A DNA stretch of 18,406 nt from S010-17 sp036478895 (lineage in GTDB: Bacteria; Bacteroidota; Bacteroidia; Flavobacteriales; Flavobacteriaceae): positions 1 to 18,406 of the forward strand of contig JAZGEV010000097.1 of the NCBI GenBank assembly GCA_036478895.1, written 5' to 3'. A program made the position numbers and the translations under genes. The notes beneath the pieces were generated by a model. That model saw only the letters and a list, made by a program, of their open reading frames with translations. It was not told the origin of the DNA and did not search any database. Shown in pieces: positions 13,395-18,406 of this stretch; positions within the stretch are counted from its first letter, which is position 1; the number at the start of each line of letters is the position of its first letter.

Positions 13395-15101
13395 ATGATT
13401 AAAAGAATTGCACTTATTATACTTATTTTGAGTTCCACTATTGGTTATTCTCAAAAAAAATACCCTCAAAATTATTTTCAAAACCCCTTAGAAATTCCTG
13501 TAATTTTAGCGGCTACATTTGGTGAATTACGTAGTAATCATTTCCACGCTGGCTTGGATTTAAAAACTCAAAAAAAAGAAGGCCTTAATGTTTTAGCCTC
13601 TGCAAACGGTTATGTATCACGTATAAAAATTCAACATGGCGGTTATGGTAAAGCACTTTATGTTACACATCCAAACGGCTATACAACTGTTTATGCACAT
13701 TTAAAGAAGTTTTCTCCTGAGATTGAACAGTACGTTAAAAGAAATCAATACAATAAAGAATCCTATACCATACAATTATATCCTCAAGCAAATCAATTAT
13801 CCGTAAAAAAAGGAAACACCATTGCTTTTAGTGGTAATACTGGTGGCTCTACTGCGCCTCATTTACATTTTGAGATTAGAGATAGTAGTGCAAAAATAAT
13901 CAACCCAATGCATTTTGGTATTGGTGCAAAAGATTCTAAAAATCCTACAATTTTTGGGGCTTATGCATATTCCTTAGATGATTTCTCTCAAGTGAATCAA
14001 TCAAACAAAAAACAAAAATTGCATTTTTCAATTCAGAAAAATGGCGAACTACTTGCAAATTCCATTGAAGCATCTGGCGTTATTGGTTTTGGAGTAAAAG
14101 CGTTTGATCGCTTAGATGCAGCAATGAATAAAAACGGTATTTACAAACTAGAATTATTTGTGAATAATGAAAAAACCTACCAACATCAATTGGAGACTTT
14201 TTCTTTTGCCGAAGGAAAATATGTGAATTTATTAGTAGATTATCCGCATTACTTTAAAAACAAATCACGTATACAAAAATGTTTTATTGTACCTAATAAC
14301 AAATTGAGTATCTATAAAAACGTTATAAATGATGGTAATATTTTCATTCAAAATGGTTTAACTTATACTATTAAAATTATAGCAAGTGATTTTGAAGGTA
14401 ATAAAACAACGCTTATTATTCCTGTAAAAGGTAAAGAACAAGAAATTATAACGCAAGAAGACACTAAAACAACATCGCATCATTTTAAAAGAAGTGTATT
14501 TAATAAAGTATCTGAAGGCGATGTCTCTTTAGCAATTCCAAAATATAGTTTTTACAAAGATCTTGATTTTGATTTTTCTTATAAAAATGGCATTGCTACA
14601 ATCCACAACGGCTCTGTACCATTGCATAAATCATTCACGCTAAGTTTCAACACATCCAATTACACTTTGGCAGAACAAAAGCAACTGTTTATAGGTCGCG
14701 TTTATAAAAATGGCTATGTTTCTTACACAAGCGCTAAACGTAAAGAGAATAAGTTATATGTTAAAACAAAACGTTTAGGGAATTATAAATTAGCATCCGA
14801 TATAAAGAAACCAACCATAACACCAAAAGGTTTTAAAAACGGTCAATGGCTAACGAATTTTAGATATTTAAAAGTTAAAATTAAAGATGATTTATCGGGC
14901 ATAAAAAGCTACCGAGCTACTATAGATGGTCGTTGGGTTTTAATGGAATATGAATCTAAAACGGGTATTTTAAAATACGATTTTAACGATGGTAAAATAA
15001 GCTCAAAGACTAAAGGCGCAAAGCACACTTTAAAAGTTGTGGTTTCTGATAACGTTAATAATACTAAGACGTATATTGCAACGTTTTATAGAAAGAAATA
15101 A
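13395..15101 (+). CDS. Secreted M23 family metallopeptidase
   Basis: 568 residues. A signal peptide (1-19, ending IGYSQ) is followed by a LytM/M23 zinc peptidase domain (about 38-175). All metal and catalytic residues are visible: H51 and D55 in HFHAGLD, H102 in YAHL, and H156/H158 in HLHFE. Such enzymes cut peptide cross-bridges in peptidoglycan, so this one should act in the periplasm or at the surface. About 390 further residues follow, apparently beta-rich domains of unknown role, making it far longer than a bare M23 domain. A TonB receptor gene begins 32 bases after its stop, so the two are likely one operon. The catalytic call is firm; the substrate within the wall is not known. Confidence 0.9.
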   Translation: MIKRIALIILILSSTIGYSQKKYPQNYFQNPLEIPVILAATFGELRSNHFHAGLDLKTQKKEGLNVLASANGYVSRIKIQHGGYGKALYVTHPNGYTTVYAHLKKFSPEIEQYVKRNQYNKESYTIQLYPQANQLSVKKGNTIAFSGNTGGSTAPHLHFEIRDSSAKIINPMHFGIGAKDSKNPTIFGAYAYSLDDFSQVNQSNKKQKLHFSIQKNGELLANSIEASGVIGFGVKAFDRLDAAMNKNGIYKLELFVNNEKTYQHQLETFSFAEGKYVNLLVDYPHYFKNKSRIQKCFIVPNNKLSIYKNVINDGNIFIQNGLTYTIKIIASDFEGNKTTLIIPVKGKEQEIITQEDTKTTSHHFKRSVFNKVSEGDVSLAIPKYSFYKDLDFDFSYKNGIATIHNGSVPLHKSFTLSFNTSNYTLAEQKQLFIGRVYKNGYVSYTSAKRKENKLYVKTKRLGNYKLASDIKKPTITPKGFKNGQWLTNFRYLKVKIKDDLSGIKSYRATIDGRWVLMEYESKTGILKYDFNDGKISSKTKGAKHTLKVVVSDNVNNTKTYIATFYRKK

Positions 15102-15133
15102 TTAAATTTTACACTTCAAAAAATCAAACTCTT

Positions 15134-17638
15134 TTGAAAATCAAAAACTTACCCTTTTATCTGTTTTTACTATTTACACAAATTGTTTTAGGGCAAACAG
15201 CTCTAATTAAAGGTGTTGTAAAAGATCAAAACAACAAACCCATAGAAAATGTGTCTGTAAAATATGAAAATGTAGGAACTGCTACAGATCAATTTGGCGC
15301 TTACTCACTAGAAGTTAAAATTCCTAAAAGTAAAAAAATCACATTAGTATATAGCCATGTATCTTATAAGGCTTATAAAAAAAGATTGAATGTTCGTAAA
15401 AATGGTACGTCAACTTTTTCTCCAAAATTATCATTAAAAACGGAACAAGTAACTGAAGTGATTATTGATATAAAACAACAACAAAAAGAAAATGAACGTG
15501 CAAAAGGTATCGAAACTATTGATATTAAGGAAGTCAAAAAAATCCCAACAATTAATGATGGAATTAGTGATGTTATTAAATCCGTTGGTAGTGGCGTTAC
15601 AGATAGTGGTGGAGGCGAAAGCTCAACGTATAATGTACGTGGTGGAAATTATGATGAAAACCTAGTTTATGTTAATGGAATAGAGGTTTATCGCCCATTT
15701 TTAGTGCGCTCGGGACAACAAGAAGGTTTGAGTTTTGTAAATGCTAATTTAACTAAAAGCGTTTCTTTTTCTTCAGGTGGTTTTCAGGCAAAATATGGCG
15801 ATAAATTATCATCAGTTTTGGATATAACCTATAGAAAACCACATAAGTTTGGATTACAAGTTGATCTTAGTTTATTGGGCGCAAGTTTAACAGTAGAAGG
15901 TAGAAGTAAGAATAAAAAATTAACGGCAATTTTAGGTTCTCGTTATAGAAATAACAGTTTAATAGTTAATTCCAAAGACATTGAAAGTAACTACAAACCA
16001 AGCTTTACAGATGTTCAAACATATATCACCTATAAAATAAATTCAAAATTTAATGTCGATTTTCTAGGAAATTTTGCATTAAACAAATATGATTTTACGC
16101 CATTTAGTAGAGTGACAAAATTTGGTGTTTTAACCGATGCAAAAGCACTTGTGGTAAATTACGAAGGTAAAGAAATTGATAAATACGCCACTCTATTTGG
16201 TGCTTTAAAAGCAACTTACAATGTGAATGAACGTTTGTCTTTTAGTGCAACATCGTCGTCTTATAATGCGCAAGAAGAAGAGTATTATGACATTGATGCT
16301 TATTATAGTATTGGGAATGTAAATGCAGATTTTGGATCGGAAAATTTTGGCAATGTAGAGTTCCCACAATCAATTGGATCTCAACTAAATCATGCCCGAA
16401 ATGATTTAGATGCTTTAATTAACAACATTGCTGTAAAAGGAAAATACAAAACACCCAAAGATGCTATTATGGATTCCTTTGAATTTGGTGTAAAATACCA
16501 ACGCGAAGACATTAGAGATCGTATTATTTCCTGGGAAGTTATTGATTCTGCAGGGTTTTCGGTAAGACCACCATATTTAATTGGCAATACAAACGATCAA
16601 CCATTCACACCTTATACTGGACCAATTGTACCTTATACAGATATACGAGCTACAAACAATGTTGCAATTAATCGCCTATCGGGATTTTTGCAATGGAGTA
16701 GAGAAAAAACATTTAAAAATGACACTAAAATTTGGATGAATTTAGGTATTCGCAGTCAAAATTGGACTATCAAAGAACCATCATCTGATGTTATTACAAG
16801 CAAAGCAACATTTAGCCCAAGAGCTCAATTTTCAATTAAACCGGCTTGGAAAAAGGATATGCTTTTTAGAATTTCTGGCGGTTTGTATCACCAACCTCCT
16901 TTTTATAAAGAATTGAGAGATGCCAATGGTGCTATTCAATCTCATATTGATGCACAACAAGCCATTCATTTAGTATTGGCTAATGATTATAACTTTACCA
17001 TGTGGGAACGTCCTTTTAAATTAGTGACTGAAACTTATTATAAAAAACTCACCAATGTTAATCCATTTACCATTGATAATGTTCAGATACGTTATGCCGC
17101 CAATAATGATGCTACTGCTTATGCTGCTGGCTTTGACACGCGTTTAAGTGGCGAATTTGTACCTGGCATTGAATCTTATTTTACGTTTGGACTACTGCAA
17201 ACCAAAGAAAATATTAATGATAGAGGTTATATTTACAGACCAACAGATCAACGTTTAAAATTTGCTGTATTATTTCAAGATTATATGCCAAGAAATAACA
17301 ATTTACGCATGTATTTAAATATGGTTTATAATACTGGTGTTCCTGGTGGTTCACCTGCTTATGCAGATCCATATGCATATCAGAATAGATTAAAAGATTA
17401 TTTTAGGTCGGATATTGGTATTCATTACTTATTGGTAGATTCAAAAAAAGAACCTAAAAAAGAATGGTTAAATAAGTTTAAAGAATTAAGTTTAGGTATA
17501 GAACTTTACAATATGTTTGATGTTAAAAACTCCATAACTAACACTTGGGTACGTGATGTTTCTTCAAAACAATCTTATGCTATTCCAAATTTCTTAGCAG
17601 GTCGCATTTTAAATGCTAAAATAAGTATGAAGTTTTAA
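15134..17638 (+). CDS. TonB-dependent receptor with TTG start
   Basis: 834 residues. A signal peptide (1-20, ending IVLGQ), a carboxypeptidase-like regulatory beta domain (about 22-102), a likely TonB box VTEVIID (106-112), a plug (about 130-235) with the conserved YNVRGGNYDENLVYVNGIEVY region, and a barrel ending in Phe (SMKF). The start codon is TTG: the signal peptide begins right there and no ATG fits within or just before it, so TTG is taken as real. The ligand cannot be told; no SusD-like partner or CC motif is present. It follows the M23 gene by 32 bases and converges with the OmpA gene, leaving 14 bases and no visible terminator. Confidence 0.88.
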   Translation: MKIKNLPFYLFLLFTQIVLGQTALIKGVVKDQNNKPIENVSVKYENVGTATDQFGAYSLEVKIPKSKKITLVYSHVSYKAYKKRLNVRKNGTSTFSPKLSLKTEQVTEVIIDIKQQQKENERAKGIETIDIKEVKKIPTINDGISDVIKSVGSGVTDSGGGESSTYNVRGGNYDENLVYVNGIEVYRPFLVRSGQQEGLSFVNANLTKSVSFSSGGFQAKYGDKLSSVLDITYRKPHKFGLQVDLSLLGASLTVEGRSKNKKLTAILGSRYRNNSLIVNSKDIESNYKPSFTDVQTYITYKINSKFNVDFLGNFALNKYDFTPFSRVTKFGVLTDAKALVVNYEGKEIDKYATLFGALKATYNVNERLSFSATSSSYNAQEEEYYDIDAYYSIGNVNADFGSENFGNVEFPQSIGSQLNHARNDLDALINNIAVKGKYKTPKDAIMDSFEFGVKYQREDIRDRIISWEVIDSAGFSVRPPYLIGNTNDQPFTPYTGPIVPYTDIRATNNVAINRLSGFLQWSREKTFKNDTKIWMNLGIRSQNWTIKEPSSDVITSKATFSPRAQFSIKPAWKKDMLFRISGGLYHQPPFYKELRDANGAIQSHIDAQQAIHLVLANDYNFTMWERPFKLVTETYYKKLTNVNPFTIDNVQIRYAANNDATAYAAGFDTRLSGEFVPGIESYFTFGLLQTKENINDRGYIYRPTDQRLKFAVLFQDYMPRNNNLRMYLNMVYNTGVPGGSPAYADPYAYQNRLKDYFRSDIGIHYLLVDSKKEPKKEWLNKFKELSLGIELYNMFDVKNSITNTWVRDVSSKQSYAIPNFLAGRILNAKISMKF

Positions 17639-17652
17639 AAGATAAAAAGGAA

Positions 17653-18406
17653 TTAATAATAATAAATATTAGAAATTTCAATCTCAGTTCTTCTATTAAT
17701 TTGATGCTCTTGTCTAGAACATTTTACACCATCTTCACATCTGTTTTTAAGCATTTGCTCTCCAAAACCTTTACCTTGTACTTTAGTTGTGGGAAAATTA
17801 CCATTTCTTAAAATGTAATCAATAACTGCATCTGCTCTTCGTTGCGATAATACTATATTATACGCTTTTTTTCCTCTACTGTCTGTATATGAATTTGCAG
17901 TAAATCTAAAGTTTGGACACGTTTTCATTATTTCAATCGCTTTATTTAATTCTAATGAAGCGTCATTACGGATTTGAAATTTATTCAAATTAAAATAAAC
18001 ATCATTTAATCGTACTATTTTAGATTTACAAACATTATACTCTGCTTGTTCAAATGAGATATTATCAGTTGATGGTTCATCACTTAACTCTACGGCATAA
18101 ACAGTTGATGAGTTTTGATTTACGGGTGTTGAAGCAAATACAACAGGCTCAACGGTTTCCACTACAACAGGAGTAGTTTCATAAACAATTACAGGCTCTG
18201 TAGTTTCCAATACAGCTGGTGCAACTTCTTCAACAACTATTGGCTCAACGGTTTCAACTACAACAGGAGAAGTTTCATAAACAATTACAGGCTCTGTAGT
18301 TTCAACTACAACTGGTGCAACTTCTTCAACAACTATTGGCTCAATAGTTTCAACTACAACAGGAGTAGTTTCATAAACAATTACAGGCTCTGTAGTTTCA
18401 ACAACA
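17653..18406 (-). CDS. OmpA family protein, C-terminal part (runs off the window)
   Basis: The frame is open from 17653 to the right edge, so the N-terminus lies outside; a TTG at 18208-18210 is merely a Leu codon in the repeat. The C-terminal OmpA-like domain (about 120 residues) begins near NDVYFNLNKFQI and carries the expected TDSRG Asp and LSQRRAD Arg that bind diaminopimelate in peptidoglycan, ending in IYYY. It should anchor the outer membrane to the wall. Before it lies a Val/Pro/Glu/Thr-rich linker made of 32-residue repeats (ETTEPVIVYETTPVVV and on). Two cysteines in NRCEDGVKC near the end are also typical of Bacteroidota OmpA proteins. The protein is cut by the window, not by mutation. 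Confidence 0.9.
   Translation of the reverse strand, partial: VVETTEPVIVYETTPVVVETIEPIVVEEVAPVVVETTEPVIVYETSPVVVETVEPIVVEEVAPAVLETTEPVIVYETTPVVVETVEPVVFASTPVNQNSSTVYAVELSDEPSTDNISFEQAEYNVCKSKIVRLNDVYFNLNKFQIRNDASLELNKAIEIMKTCPNFRFTANSYTDSRGKKAYNIVLSQRRADAVIDYILRNGNFPTTKVQGKGFGEQMLKNRCEDGVKCSRQEHQINRRTEIEISNIYYY
18146..18406. repeat. 96-bp tandem repeat in OmpA linker
   Basis: Units begin at 18146, 18242 and 18338 (GGCTC), each 96 bp, the last cut by the window edge. The first two differ at 5 of 96 positions, and the third differs from the second at about 4 of 69. In protein terms each unit is 32 residues, itself built of four 8-residue blocks such as ETTEPVIV, YETTPVVV, ETVEPIVV, EEVAPVVV. 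Length stays in frame. Confidence 0.9.

Noticed and set aside
18208..18210. TTG as the start codon of the OmpA gene
   Set aside because: The frame stays open upstream to the window edge and codes for the same repeats, so this is an internal Leu codon.

Overview
The window is AT-rich chromosomal DNA from a member of the Bacteroidota, almost certainly the family Flavobacteriaceae; the genus cannot be fixed from the sequence. The grounds are: two SusC-type TonB receptors with N-terminal carboxypeptidase-like domains, a CC-motif metal receptor next to a HYC_CC_PP-type protein, a bacilliredoxin-like YtxJ, promoters matching the Bacteroidota -7 consensus TAnnTTTG, A-rich leaders instead of Shine-Dalgarno sites, and the order coiled-coil protein - zapA - 6S RNA - rny.

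Layout. 1-290 is noncoding and ends in a strong terminator. 291-2511 (minus) is a tight three-gene operon: Bax inhibitor-1 family protein, YtxJ, and a CPBP intramembrane protease. 2512-2772 is a divergent promoter region. 2773-5361 (plus) is clpB, with an inverted repeat in its leader. 5523-8610 (plus) is a three-gene metal-handling locus: a small Cys-rich membrane protein, a TonB-dependent receptor with a Cys-Cys pair in its plug, and a secreted HMA-like protein whose CxxC has become CxxR. 8878-10485 (plus) is a secreted DUF4140/DUF4139 (MuiA-like) protein, flanked on both sides by a 48-bp repeat that contains a near-perfect hairpin. 10753-13223 (minus) holds a coiled-coil protein, zapA, a probable 6S RNA and rny (ribonuclease Y). 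13395-17638 (plus) is an M23 peptidoglycan-hydrolase-like protein followed by a second large TonB-dependent receptor that starts at TTG. 17653 to the right edge (minus) is the C-terminal part of an OmpA-family protein, whose linker is a 96-bp (32-residue) tandem repeat.

How the genes may work together. Much of the window serves the envelope: outer-membrane uptake (two TonB receptors), peptidoglycan remodelling or anchoring (M23, OmpA) and membrane stress or proteostasis (BI-1, CPBP, ClpB, YtxJ). The zapA/6S/rny block is housekeeping: division, RNA polymerase regulation and RNA decay.

The items most worth a second look are the 5523-8610 metal locus with degenerate metal-binding residues and a near-leaderless first gene, the 6S RNA next to zapA, the duplicated hairpin around the DUF4139 gene, SusC-like motifs inside that DUF4139 protein, and the hierarchical 8/16/32-residue repeat in the OmpA linker. 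I saw no tRNA, rRNA, CRISPR array, intact insertion sequence or phage gene.
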